From Hofstenia miamia (Eukaryota; Xenacoelomorpha; Acoela): a stretch of DNA of 64,000 bases. The stretch is taken from the NCBI GenBank assembly GCA_004352715.1, contig SCFE01000106.1, positions 1,264,998-1,328,997 on the forward strand, in the 5' to 3' direction. Shown here piece after piece: positions 22,307 through 32,578 of the stretch (the first letter of the stretch is position 1; each line of letters starts with the position of its first letter). The notes beneath the pieces are model-generated. The model was not told where the DNA came from, searched no databases, and saw only the letters and a list, made by a program, of their open reading frames with translations. Made by a program: the position numbers and the translations under genes.

Positions 22307-23960
22307 ATAATAAAATATGATTTGCTGATGAAATCAATTATTGTTTAAAATTTAATAACTGCACCAAAAAGTTTACTAAAGTTAACATTATAAAAAATAG
22401 CTATGCTGTAAATTCCTTTTTTGTGATAGTTCCTGAGATTTTCAATGAAATTCAATTAAATTTACGATCTTTTACAATTTCCAAGAAAGCAATGCATACT
22501 TAAATACATACTTATTTTATACAAAACCAAGAAATAATGAAACAGTATTCCTCTCACTTTAAAGTACCTTAGTTGGCAAATTGACATGGTGCTTACGATA
22601 CGTGTACTATGTTTGTAGTTTAAAAATTATGATGAATAGATCATTTTAAAAGGTAGCAGTAGCAAAATCGGGAGGAGCGGCAGCACTGTTACAAACAGCT
22701 TGAACAGAAGGGAAGGTATTCTAGAGCAGGATATTGGTAAAAAGGCAATCAAGTATAGACATTTCATGGCTTTAAGGGAGAAAAAATAAAAAAGTTCCTA
22801 GAGAGCGAAACAGAAACACTGATATAATCGCAGTACAGGAACAAGCAACATGATGAAGTTGATGAAGATGTACGTGTATAGAACAGGGTTTGCAAAAGGA
22901 TGCTTAAACTGTAAACCATTTAATAACGTGTTGTAAGCAGCTTACACTGAATGAGTATAATTTTAGGCATGACAGGGTAGGACGTATGGGAGATTGGAGT
23001 CTTAAAATTGCTATCTGGTTGAAACAAATTATCTATGTGCTTGAAATAAAATAGAGTTTTTTTGCTAATTTTAGTTAAGGGAGAAATTTGACTCAGTGTG
23101 ACAGCACATGGGATTGTAGTTGCTAATTTATGATAATTCTACATCTATTTTGCACACTGAAAATTCAATAGCATTCATATATAATTCAAAATTCTGAACA
23201 GTTTGTTTTCGAATGTATGTTAATGTCAATGCAGTTTGATTTTTTATTGAAATTTCTATCGTTCGGTTATTTCGATACATGTGTGGTACTTATAAATTAC
23301 TTGGTATTCTTTTAGATCTTTGGAATACAGAATTTTTCTCGCACATTTTAGTAATTCAAATTTTTGTTATTGACAAACTTTATATTGTCTAGTAAATTAC
23401 GCATAAGTTAGATATTTACTCGTTTCAACTTAGCTAAAAGAATTTTCAGAAATCCGTAATTTAATTTTGAAGTAGACACACTTTGATTGTACTAGCGATC
23501 TGATCTAAATATGCCTGTCTCTTCTAATTGCTACTATGTTTTTTATTTGATAGTTCATGTTTATATATGTTAAGATGATGTTCAAAAGATAACCAGAATC
23601 CTACATTCTTTAATTTATCAGAAGCATGAATATTTTCATCAAACATTAGGCATGATCGTTTACTTTGCTTGGTATTTATGATCGGTTATATTTTACACTA
23701 GATACCACGTTTGGAAAGTATCAGTAATATTATTTGACGATGGAAGTGCTAAATTAATGTTTTTGTCAATCACGATGTAAATTTTGGTAATTACAATTTT
23801 AATTTTGAAAGATGATTAATGATAAAATACAAATACTGAACTGTACAAGAGAAGTATTGAACTCGCAGTACGTTCTTTGATAACAAACAGGATTTAGAAA
23901 TTACCTCATTGGAAATAGTTTGAATAGATCTGAACAACTTTTTGTTCTTCAAATTATTAA
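22307..23960. other. No gene seen
   Basis: Unassigned. The 22650-22900 stretch is purine-rich and somewhat coding-like but has no readable family. The minus strand near 23500-23640 faintly resembles an RT thumb strand; too weak to call. Confidence 0.4.
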
Positions 23961-23971
23961 TTTGAACTACA

Positions 23972-24542
23972 TTATACTATCAAATGACAAAATCTTGATT
24001 CGAACTGCTTAGTTTCTTCATCAATCAAATAAACATCGATGACCATTTCCAAAAGATGGGGCTCATTTCTAGCCAAAATTGTCCGGAATCTTTCCATAGG
24101 ACTTGTTTTCAAACTCATTTTCAAACTCATTATTAGACTATGTGCAAAGTTTATGTGATCTTTTTCCAATGCGTCTTTCAGCCGTATATAACCCGGATTA
24201 TAATTGACAGGGTCGGATAATGATCTCTGACAATATCTTTGTAACAAGAAAAAATGATGGCAAAATTGATGTGAAGTCTTCCCTATATTTCCATTTCTCG
24301 TTTAATCTAGATAAATTTCGATCTGTCCTCTTTCAGGTCATCGCTGTTCGATCTTGTCGCCACGTCGGAAGTCAGGGTTTCCTCCTTTAGCCCAAGTATT
24401 CGTTGATTGATTTCCTCCTCATTGACAGATCCAATGTTTGAGTGTCGTAATGCCACAATTTTGTTTCCTATTGCAAGATTTTCTCTTTGGCCCCCGCGCA
24501 AAGCATACAACTTTTGTTGTTAGACCAATTAAGACAAGAAAC
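23972..24542 (-). other. Hypothetical coding remnant, possibly secreted
   Basis: Minus strand. An ATG near 24552 opens a frame starting MRFLVLIGLTTKVVCFARG, a plausible signal peptide by hydrophobicity, but it stops after about 40 codons. A shifted frame (24510-24307) continues with acidic, polar sequence (SVNEEEINQRILGLKEETL, then RSNSDDLKEDRSKFI*). A third open piece (24290-23972) encodes NYNPGYIRLKDALEKDH and MERFRTILARNEPHLLEMV. The composition is less AT-driven than its surroundings, so it may be a decayed gene or exons. I recognise no family. A 12-bp local duplication encodes MSLKMSLK. Confidence 0.3.
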
Positions 24543-24552
24543 CTCATTTTCA

Positions 24553-25430
24553 GAATTTAAATTGTTTCAAAATTATCCTATCACTTTGTAGAGCAATAAA
24601 AGTTGTATCGTTTGCGCATGGTCTTAGACTGGGAGTGTTGTCAATTGTGTAATTTTACCATATCTTACATGTAATTTGAACCAATATGTATAACTTAGTA
24701 ACATTAAATTCAAGAGAAAATTCATCTAAAATTGTATCAAGTTTGTCAAAAATGTTTTATGCAGTTTGATTCTCTAGTGAATGCGAATGATTTGAAGTTG
24801 CTTCTACAAAAAATGGAATTAAGCTTGATTCCTTAAAATTGGAGGAGATAAGTTTAGAATACATATTGCGGTGAGGCATATCAAATCTAGGGTCAAGAAT
24901 TTGCACAATGTCGCGAAATCTAGGTTTGCAACGGTGGATATCAGCTATAGATCAAAGGCAAGCACTTTTCATATTTTCTTCTTGATTAGTTGTTGTGCAG
25001 TTCTCGAGAATATGTCGTCTCACATTTCTGTCGTATTGGCAAAGCAATGCTCGTTTTGGAATTGTTTCAGTCTTTTTCTACTTTTCAGGATTCATGGCCT
25101 TCTCCTGCTCTATATGTTTTCTTTCCGGTGATTAATTGCGTTTGTTATTGTTGATTGCGGACAGGCAATAGTTTCAGGACATACTCTTAGCCTAAATAAC
25201 ATTTAACGCTGCTTCTGTGCTTATTTCAGGCTCTTTGACAATATTTGCACTAAAACGGCTGTGTAAAAGTGTAAGCTCCAAGCAGTGTCAATCAAATTTT
25301 ACCTGATAAAAGTAAATGTTGAATCAGTATCATAACAATTCATATTAAGATTGTTGCAGGCTGCAGACTACTTTAACGAAATTTCACCTAAGTTCCTTAT
25401 ATTTGTTACAAAAAATATATTTTGATACCT
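24553..25430. other. No gene seen
   Basis: Unassigned sequence between the hypothetical remnant and the LINE 3' end. The 86-codon frame at 24871-25131 matches nothing I know. Confidence 0.4.
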
Positions 25431-25439
25431 CTTGTCTCT

Positions 25440-26017
25440 CTGTGGCAACCCCGTAGTTGTGGGGTCTGCAAGTACCTAGCGCTGTCACTGTGTCTTTCAT
25501 CAAATAACAAGATATTTTAATATGCTGCAAAATATTAAATATAAAATTTATTATTATTCTTACTTCTCACAGCTTCATGCTGGTATCCTTTGGTACTACT
25601 ATGTCTATCACTGTTCCCAATCTTTTCTCTTTGTCCACTACTACTATGTCTGGCCTCCGTGCTTCTATCACTTTGCTTGTCTGTATGTTGAAGTCCCACA
25701 GTATCTTAATCTTATCATTTTTTAATTTTCTATGACGCCCTGTGCTGCCATTATTAGTGCTTTTGTTTCTCTTTTTATTCCTGCCTTCTTTAACCGCTTC
25801 TTCTCTGTCACACATTTCTGTGTTCCTCCAGTATTCTCCATGCATTGCCTTCTGCCTATACCTTGTTTGCATCTCTGATTCCATCCTACTCTGGTATACC
25901 TTCTTTCCTTCACTGTCAGTTCTTATCTTCATTTACTCCTTAGTGACCTCCAGTACGGAAACCTTAGGTTGCTCTTCTAAATAGTGGTTTACCCGTTATG
26001 CCTTGCCATGTAGAGCC
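25440..26017 (-). mobile_element. LINE 3' part with restriction-like endonuclease domain
   Basis: On the minus strand, 25932-25567 encodes SRMESEMQTRYRQKAMHGEY, then KILWDFNIQTSKVIEARRPD followed by IVVVDKEKRLGTVIDIVVPKD. The RRPDIVVVD...TVIDI pattern is the PD-(D/E)xK core of the C-terminal endonuclease found in R2/R4/NeSL-type LINEs. The family normally cuts target DNA for target-primed reverse transcription. The upstream half of the same LINE (RT) lies at 28673-30240, and the DNA transposon at 26018-28672 separates them. The domain looks well preserved, but the whole element is dead because the RT is damaged. The 3' end near 25440 (CAACCCCGTAGTTGTGGGG, a small hairpin) is approximate. Confidence 0.8.
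26008..26017. repeat. Target-site duplication, left (10 bp)
   Basis: ATGTAGAGCC, repeated exactly at 28673-28682 at the other end of the inserted element. Identity extends to 12 bp if the first TA of the element is counted, so the duplication length is 10 (range 9-12). Confidence 0.8.
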
Positions 26018-26170
26018 TAGCTTAACGTCAACATATGAATTTTGCCGTATCAAGAGGCACATTTGAGGTTTTGTTCAGACACATGACTGTAGTTAAAAAA
26101 CGAAATAACTTTTAAATTGAGTAACTGCAACCGTTCCCTTTTTGCACCTAAAAATCGAGAAATTATTGAA
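26018..26170 (+). repeat. Left terminal inverted repeat (~150 bp, imperfect)
   Basis: Pairs with 28530-28672. The best-conserved blocks are GCAACCGTTCCCTTTTT (26129-26145) followed by CAC and AAAAATCGA, and GCACATTTGAGGTTTTGTTC (about 26068-26087). Between the blocks the arms have diverged and carry small indels. Confidence 0.8.
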
Positions 26171-26546
26171 TGTTTATGAATTTTTTATTATTGCAATGAA
26201 CAAATAATAATGCTTGCAAACGAATTGTTGCTATTGAAATTTGGAACTGAACACTACCAAGTTGGTCTGGATCAACTATCCTATGCATACGCCTCCGTCG
26301 TTTTCCCGTGAATGGAGGATAAATATGAAGAAAAGCACAGAAAAAGTGTAAGTTTCCATGTGTGCCTGTTTCTGTATTTTAGGAGTAAATTGGAATAAAT
26401 GCGAATATTAAAACATTTATGATGTTACAAAACTTTAAACAGATATAGTGATATAAAAAGCTGTGATAATCAATGCACACAATTAATATGCAGCAAACAA
26501 TAAAATTAAGTTCACACTTCTTTTTACACAGTCAAGGGCAATAAGC

Positions 26547-28068
26547 TCATGCTGATTCGACATTGAAGTCCTGCTTGCTTCTGAATGCAGGCATGATGTC
26601 TCGCGATTTCATAGTCGCTCGAATAAACCCATCCCTCGCATCTTTTCCGAAAACATGTTTGGAAGCTTCGGAAACCAATTTTACGCAGCGTTCTACTCCT
26701 TGCGAGTGGCAGGGCACACGAATTATAAGAGGAGTGTTAACAATTTCTTCGAGTTCTTCATTGGATAGCATTTTCACCAATGGAGGTTCAGTTTTAATAT
26801 CCTCCATAGATGATATCAGATCTATCAAGCGTCGAGCCTTCCTTGTTATTGCAGGCAACTGGAATAGCCTCACACTTGGTTCATCTGTATCAGATGCTAA
26901 CCGAATACTTTTAATTTTATTCACAGCCATCTCACGGTAACTGGTATCTGAATCAGCAAGCATCGCCAGAAGGACATTTTCCGGATGGGCCCAATATGAG
27001 TTGCGTTGTACTACAGGCCAGACTGCTGTTTTGACATAGGATGGAAATTGTTCTAATGATTTCACCATTTCAAGTAAATGGTTGGCTCCATCTGTGCACC
27101 ACGGTTGACTCTTGATACGAAACCAAATAGGTCCATAATATTGCACTACAAAAAGGGTCAATAATCGAAGTTCTTCGGTTGGCTGTTCTGTAGAAACGTA
27201 CAACCTGCATATTCTGCTGGCGGTGGTAAGCCACCTAGCATGAGAGATTGGACCAGGTTTTTGCCACAGCAAATCATCTGCAATAGCACCAGTTTTGACA
27301 GCTTTAATCATTTGGTATAGGTAGGCTTNNNNNNNNNNNNNNNNNNNNNNNNNNNNNNNNNNNNNNNNNNNNNNNNNNNNNNNNNNNNNNNNNNNNNNNN
27401 NNNNNNNNNNNNNNNNNNNNNNNNNNNNNNNNNNNNNNNNNNNNNNNNNNNNNNNNNNNNNNNNNNNNNNNNNNNNNNNNNNNNNNNNNNNNNNNNNNNN
27501 NNNNNNNNNNNNNNNNNNNNNNNNNNNNNNNNNNNNNNNNNNNNNNNNNNNNNNNNNNNNNNNNNNNNNNNNNNNNNNNNNNNNNNNNNNNNNNNNNNNN
27601 NNNNNNNNNNNNNNNNNNNNNNNNNNNNNNNNNNNNNNNNNNNNNNNNNNNNNNNNNNNNNNNNNNNNNNNNNNNNNNNNNNNNNNNNNNNNNNNNNNNN
27701 NNNNNNNNNNNNNNNNNNNNNNNNNNNNNNNNNNNNNNNNNNNNNNNNNNNNNNNNNNNNNNNNNNNNNNNNNNNNNNNNNNNNNCATGCTTGGAGGCTT
27801 CAGATCCATCTTGCATCAGACGATTTAGTTTGATTTTAATATTTTTTAACGACTGGGAAGGAATACTGGCTCGACTCCAAAGATCAATAAGTAACTGTCC
27901 TAACATGGGAAGAACTTCTTGGTTAGAAGCATGCTTGTGCTCTTTTAAAAACAAAAAATGCCTTGCTACATCTCCATGCAAAGGCAATTGAGATCTTGGA
28001 AGTTCGGCTAATGGAGAACCAAATATGATATGACTCACAGCCCCTCTTGTAACATATTTGCTTGCCAT
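26547..28068 (-). CDS. Uncharacterised transposon-borne protein, 'SHARWLTTA' family
   Basis: Two open parts flank a gap. N-terminal part, 28068-27786 (about 94 codons): contains HIIFGSPLAELPRSQLP, HFLFLKEHKHA and DLWSRASIPSQSLKNIKIKL. C-terminal part, 27328-26547 (about 260 codons): begins AYLYQMIKAVKTGAIADDLL, then PGPISHARWLTTASRICRLY (signature), GPIWFRIKSQPWCTDGANHL, WPVVQRNSYWAHPENVLLAM, and a tail to DFNVESA*. From memory these blocks ('WxxAriPt', 'SrWLTTANRvLRLYv', 'kpsCkdGArH', 'QrNsyfgHPENiLLaM') define a multicopy family of uncharacterised proteins in many invertebrate genomes. The C-terminal part has no stop, so this copy may be intact. Its position between inverted repeats suggests it is the transposase. 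The parts are in different frames across the gap, as expected if the gap size is arbitrary. Catalytic residues are not identified. Confidence 0.75.
27329..27785. other. Assembly gap (457 N) inside the transposon ORF
   Basis: Unresolved sequence. Coding frame is open on both sides, so the gap lies within the protein-coding region. Confidence 0.95.
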
Positions 28069-28529
28069 GACTGCAAATCTGTCAATAACAACTGTCTTAA
28101 GAACGTTATAGCCTACTTCTGCAACGTAAAATACTTAATTAGCTTTCATTTCCTGTTTATTATATCTACAGTAAATATATCGCTGACATTGCTAATATGT
28201 ACTGACAGAAAGATAAAACTAATATTACATGTTGTTGGGAGTGTTATTCTCCATAAGCACAGTGAAATAAAGTATAATAGCTGCACCTTTTCTGTAACTT
28301 TCCATGGCAATACTTTATAATTTCTTACAGGTAAACTGTCTTGTGGGTTAAAAATCAAACCAAATTGAACATTCTTGATTTTTTTTTTTTTCATTCAAAA
28401 AACTCACGATTATACCTTTTCAGGTGTCTAAAACTAAAACCAATTTTGTCGAAAGGCAAAAGTACGTCAGATATTTATATCAGTATCCTGAAATCGAGAA
28501 ATGGAATAAGATATCAGTTAATAAAAATT

Positions 28530-28672
28530 CGGCATTTTTTCGATTTTTCCGTGGTAAAAAGGGAACGGTTGCGGTCCTATCAGATCACTTTTATTGTTCA
28601 TTTTGTGACTTACTATATTGCCTGAACAATACCTGAAATGTGCGTCAAAATCGCAGATGTCACTACACCCTA
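28530..28672 (-). repeat. Right terminal inverted repeat (~150 bp, imperfect)
   Basis: Reverse complement of 26018-26170. On the minus strand it contains GCACATTTCAGGTATTGTTC and GCAACCGTTCCCTTTTT in the same order and spacing class as the left arm. Confidence 0.8.
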
Positions 28673-28682
28673 ATGTAGAGCC
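28673..28682. repeat. Target-site duplication, right (10 bp)
   Basis: ATGTAGAGCC, the exact match of 26008-26017. Confidence 0.8.
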
Positions 28683-30245
28683 TATCTACATCTCCATTTA
28701 AGTTGAATGCTCTTTCTGCTGCTAGTATCTTCCTTGTCTCCCTGTCTAATTCCCTCAGTTCATTCTTATTCCACTTAACTGTTCCTACCGAATATCTCAA
28801 CACTGGTATTGGCCATGTATAAATTGCTTTTATACTATTCTGCCCATTCAATGCTGACTTCTGTAGTACCTTCCTTACGCTCCCCTTGTATTCTTTTCTT
28901 AACCTCGTCCTCATTTCCTCATGATCTGTTCTATTTTTCTCTATCAAACCTAAGTACTTGTACCCCTCTTTGACTTTCTCAATCGTATCACCACTGCTCG
29001 TCATCAAACCATCTCCATCTATGCACTTGCCTCTGGTAATTGTCACTGTCGCATACTTTCTTAATCAAAATTCCAACGCAGAATCTCTGCTTGCTTTCTC
29101 CAATGTCTCCACTTGCTTCTGCAACATCTTCCTTGAACTAGCATACATCTTCAGGTTGTCCATGTACCACAGGTGACTAACTGCTCTACCATTGTTCTCC
29201 AACTTATACCTGTCTCCTTTAAGTTTTCTGTGATTCTATCTCAGTCTGCCACTTTCCCATCTCCCTCTCTAAAAACTCAACCTACGTATGCGATATGCTG
29301 TCAGACGCCTTCCTGTAGTCTATCCATGCCATTGCTAAGTTTGTCTTCCTTCTTCTACAATTCTCCACTACTGCCTGGTTTATTGACAATTGATTTTTGC
29401 ATCCTATCGTCTTTGTCCTACATCCCTTCTGCTCCTCTGGTATCAACCTGTTCTGTTCTAAGTAACATGGCAGCCTACTTGAAATCGCAGAAATTTGCTA
29501 TTTCCAAGTTTTTGGCAGACATGTTATTGGCCTGAAGTTGTTTGCCTCACTACCTTTCTTTGGTTCCTTCTGTATCAGAAATGTCCTTCCCACTAACATC
29601 CACTCTGGGCACCCACTGACCACACACTCCTCCAATACTACTGCTAGTTTTTCATGAACACTTGTGAACTTCTTCAGCCAATAGCCATGTTCCTCATCTC
29701 TGCCTCGCGCCTTCCAGTTCTTTATCTTCTTTAGAGCCTCCTTCAGCTTTGCAGTTGTGATTGCTTCTTCTTCTTGCTCTATCTCTGGTCCCTCACTTCC
29801 CCATATATTCTCCCAGAACCTGCATCTTCACCTGCTCTAGCTGTAGCCTTTTCTCCTGCATCTAGTCCTTTGTAGAATTTTCCTTCTTGAGTCTCAAACT
29901 TCATATTGTCTCTTGCCTGCTTCCCCTTGCCCTATATTTTCTCAGTTTCTCAGCTTCTATAACTAATCTCTGCTTAAGCTCTTCTCTTGCAGTTTCTATA
30001 GTTTCCCCTTACCTACACTGCACCTTTCCTGTACTGCCTTACTTGTCCTGATCTTCCCTATTTGCTGCCTAATCTTTGCCACTTTATTCTCAATTATTTT
30101 CTCCCATGCCGGTTTTCTGTCTCTCTTATCTTCTTGTCGTCATTTTTCACCACCTCATATTCACCTGCATCTATCCTCTACAACACTTTATTGCCTTTTG
30201 CTGTCTCTACTGCTAGCTTGCTTTTCTTAACACCTCTTGGAGAGG
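28673..30245 (-). pseudogene. LINE RT region (R4/NeSL-like), 5' half of the split element
   Basis: Minus-strand blocks from 30245 down, in shifting frames: a GRDEEHGYWLKKFTSVH segment, the RT entry FRPITCLPKTWK (about 29550), EQNRLIPEEQKGC, KTNLAMAWIDYRKASDSISH (motif A, about 29320, catalytic Asp kept), YMDNLKMYAS (motif C, about 29165, YMDD changed to YMDN), ITRGKCIDGDG, YKYLGLIEKN, and AAERAFNLNGDVDRLY (28720-28680). Motif B ('GxxQGD') is not found between A and C, suggesting an internal deletion. Stops and frameshifts are common. It joins directly to 26017 once the transposon is removed. Short plus-strand ORFs here are shadows. Confidence 0.8.
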
Positions 30246-30249
30246 AAGC

Positions 30250-30708
30250 AGCATCCTCAAATACGCTCGTTCACGTCATCTCATTCAAAATCAAATCACA
30301 ACCATTCACTCGTATCCAGGAAGTAGCACCGCAGGTCTAACGCAAAAAATCACGCAATACGAAAGTACTCACGTCGACACTGTGATGCTCAACACCGGTC
30401 TAATCGATGCACTCAAGTTCAATCCTAACATGTTCCGCCAAAAGCTACAAAACATCATCACAGAAGTCAAGAAGAAATTCACACCTCATCACATCTACCT
30501 TTTCGAAATCACCCCTGTCTGTGCTGATCATAACCTCTCAAAGAACTTTACAATCCAACAATGTAATCAAACCATAAGAAGTTTCTCTCAACGTCGTCTT
30601 AGTGTCATTCCAGTCTCTGATCACTTCCTTCTTTCGCCACGCTCAATCAATTCCACTCTTTTTGCTCACGATGGTATTCACCTGTCTCAGTCTTCATCCG
30701 CAATCTAA
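30250..30708 (+). CDS. LINE ORF1, SGNH-esterase-like, 5'-truncated
   Basis: A plus-strand open frame encodes RHLIQNQITTIHSYPGSSTA, then GLTQKITQYESTHVDTVMLN, TGLIDALKFNPNMFRQKLQN, and ends with FAHDGIHLSQSSSAI*. The YPGsstadLt block, the 'vdtvmLNTGliDa' strand (the position of the GxND block) and the C-terminal DGIHLS (the catalytic Asp-x-x-His of SGNH/GDSL hydrolases) identify the esterase-type ORF1 protein of CR1/L2-like LINEs. The nucleophile block (GDS) should lie upstream but is absent: the sequence changes at about 30245, where it abuts the opposite-strand LINE. The true start is therefore missing and the ORF is partial. Another frame (30709-30860) has a proline-rich tail that may continue it after a frameshift. 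Confidence 0.65.
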   Translation, partial: SILKYARSRHLIQNQITTIHSYPGSSTAGLTQKITQYESTHVDTVMLNTGLIDALKFNPNMFRQKLQNIITEVKKKFTPHHIYLFEITPVCADHNLSKNFTIQQCNQTIRSFSQRRLSVIPVSDHFLLSPRSINSTLFAHDGIHLSQSSSAI

Positions 30709-31002
30709 GAAACTACTTTCACCCTCTGTCAACTCATCCGAATCACTACGGTTCATTGCGTCAACCCGAAACTTCGTACGCCAAAGCAGCATCCAACAAC
30801 ACACGCCGTGCTCTACTGCCGACACCCGCTTTTCACCCCACCTTACACCGTCAGCTATTCCAATGAATAAGGTAAACTTTTGGAAAACACTATTTTTATT
30901 TGTATTACTCCTTAAAAATGTAAAATTATATTATATACACGTGAGACATCCACGCATACACACACACACAAATTTCATTATCAACACTACTATGAATTAT
31001 CA

Positions 31003-31719
31003 CTAAAATTTAGCAAAAATTGTCTTACTTTCATCCATGATTACTTTTATAATAATTTAAGTATTCTAGCAGGAGATATAGAATTAAATCCTGGCCCAAT
31101 CTTAGATGAATGTAATTTTGAAAATTTAGCGAATCATTATAAAAATAATTTTAAATATATCTATCTAAACGCCAGAAGTCTGAATTCAAATAGAAATCAT
31201 TTTCTTAAAGTAGCATCTCAATTTGGCTCAAATTCAATTTTTTCTATTACAGAAACTTGGTTAAACAATGATATTAATCCAAATTTGTTCAATCCAGACC
31301 TCGAAAATTTTAGTGTTTTTGTTAAAAATAGAGATAGTAGAGGTGGTGGCCTCATGCTAATTGTACCAAAAGTTTTAAATCCAATACGTAAGAAAGAATT
31401 TGAATCAGATCATTCTGTTTTTGAATCATTATGGATCGAAATTAAATCACCTACAAATTCTTCAGAAAATGAATTAATTAATGTTACTTATAATCCAAAT
31501 AAGAACTTTCTTGTAGAGTATATAAAGTATAAATGCAATGAAATTTCAGATATTCCCAGCAATAATTACTCACTAAACATATTAGGTGACTTTAACATCA
31601 ACTATTTTAATTTTTATGAAAAAAAATCATTGAAAGAATTATGCGCTATTTATAATTTAAAAATAATCAACACTCAAACTCCCACTCGAAAAACAACATT
31701 AATTGATTATTTTTTATCC
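31003..31719 (+). pseudogene. LINE ORF2 N-terminal: 2A-like motif + APE endonuclease
   Basis: The frame is open through LKFSKNCLTFIHDYFYNN into LSILAGDIELNPGP (31057-31098), then continues as YIYLNARSLNSNRNHFLK (endonuclease start, 'lNarSl.nk'), ITETWLNNDI (the catalytic 'tETWL' Glu), RDSRGGGLMLIVP, LWIEIKSP, LNILGDFNINYF (catalytic GDFN), TQTPTRKTTLIDYFLS. GDIELNPGP fits D-(V/I)-E-x-N-P-G-P, the 2A 'StopGo' motif known at the N-terminus of some APE-type LINE polyproteins. If active it would split a short leader from endonuclease-RT. This copy is open up to the lone N at 31720. The start codon is not evident; a CA repeat lies just upstream. Confidence 0.75.
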
Positions 31720-31720
31720 N

Positions 31721-32299
31721 TTGGCTCAAATTCAATTTTTTCTATTACAGAAACTTGGTTAAACAATGATATTAATCCAAATTTGTTCAATCCAGACCTC
31801 GAAAATTTTAGTGTTTTTGTTAAAAATAGAGATAGTTGAGGTGGTGGCCTCATGTTAATTATACCAAACGTTTTAAATCCAATACGTAAGAAAGAATTTG
31901 AATCAGATCATTCTGTTTTTGAATCATTATGGATCGAAATTAAATCACCTACAAATTCTTNNNNNNNNNNNNTGTTACTTATAATCCAAATAAGAACTTT
32001 CTTGTAGAGTATATATAGTATAAATGCAATGAAATTTCAGATATTCCCAGCAATAACTACTCACTAAACATATTAGGTGACTTTAACATCAATTTTTTTA
32101 ATTTTTATGAAAAAAAATCATTGAAAGAATTATGCGCTATTTATAATTTAAAAATAATCAACACTCAAACTCCCACTCGAAAAACAACATTAATTGATTA
32201 TTTTTTATCCAGTTCGAAAACTATATATAAGACTTATATCCTTGAATCCTTCAGTGATCACGCACTCTGTATTTATACTAGTAAGATTCAAGTTAAGCT
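31721..32299 (+). pseudogene. Second copy of the LINE endonuclease, with stops
   Basis: 31721-32208 repeats 31221-31719 with scattered differences. An RDS-R-GGG arginine codon has become a stop, another change follows TATA (VEYI*), and a 12-N gap lies at 31961-31972. It continues beyond the first copy with SSSKTIYKTYILESFSDHAL (the SDH endonuclease motif) until the 279-N gap at 32300. It supplies the part that the first copy lacks. Confidence 0.75.
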
Positions 32300-32578
32300 N
32301 NNNNNNNNNNNNNNNNNNNNNNNNNNNNNNNNNNNNNNNNNNNNNNNNNNNNNNNNNNNNNNNNNNNNNNNNNNNNNNNNNNNNNNNNNNNNNNNNNNNN
32401 NNNNNNNNNNNNNNNNNNNNNNNNNNNNNNNNNNNNNNNNNNNNNNNNNNNNNNNNNNNNNNNNNNNNNNNNNNNNNNNNNNNNNNNNNNNNNNNNNNNN
32501 NNNNNNNNNNNNNNNNNNNNNNNNNNNNNNNNNNNNNNNNNNNNNNNNNNNNNNNNNNNNNNNNNNNNNNNNNNNNNN
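32300..32578. other. Assembly gap (279 N) within the LINE
   Basis: Lies between endonuclease and RT. The linker and first RT motifs are missing here. Confidence 0.95.

Larger units (their letters stand above)
26018..28672 (-). mobile_element. DNA transposon of an uncharacterised family, nested in a LINE
   Basis: 2,655 bp (including a gap of unknown true size) bounded by inverted repeats and a 10-bp duplication of LINE sequence. Both ends start with TAG. The left end reads TAGCTTAACGTCAACATATG and the right end, on the minus strand, TAGGGTGTAGTGACATCTG. Removing 26018-28672 and one copy of the duplication rejoins the host LINE frame as DVDRLYMARHNG, matching the usual 'vdRLYiPR..GG' of that LINE. 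It carries one large minus-strand ORF (26547-28068). TSD length near 9-10 bp with long TIRs recalls Mutator-like elements, but the protein shows no MULE motif I recognise, so the superfamily is open. Confidence 0.8.

Noticed and set aside
26563-26940. Plus-strand 125-codon ORF
   Set aside because: Antisense shadow of the transposon ORF on the minus strand.
29173-29535. Plus-strand 120-codon ORF and other plus ORFs at 28.9-30.3 kb
   Set aside because: They are antisense shadows of the minus-strand LINE RT, whose motifs are clearly readable.
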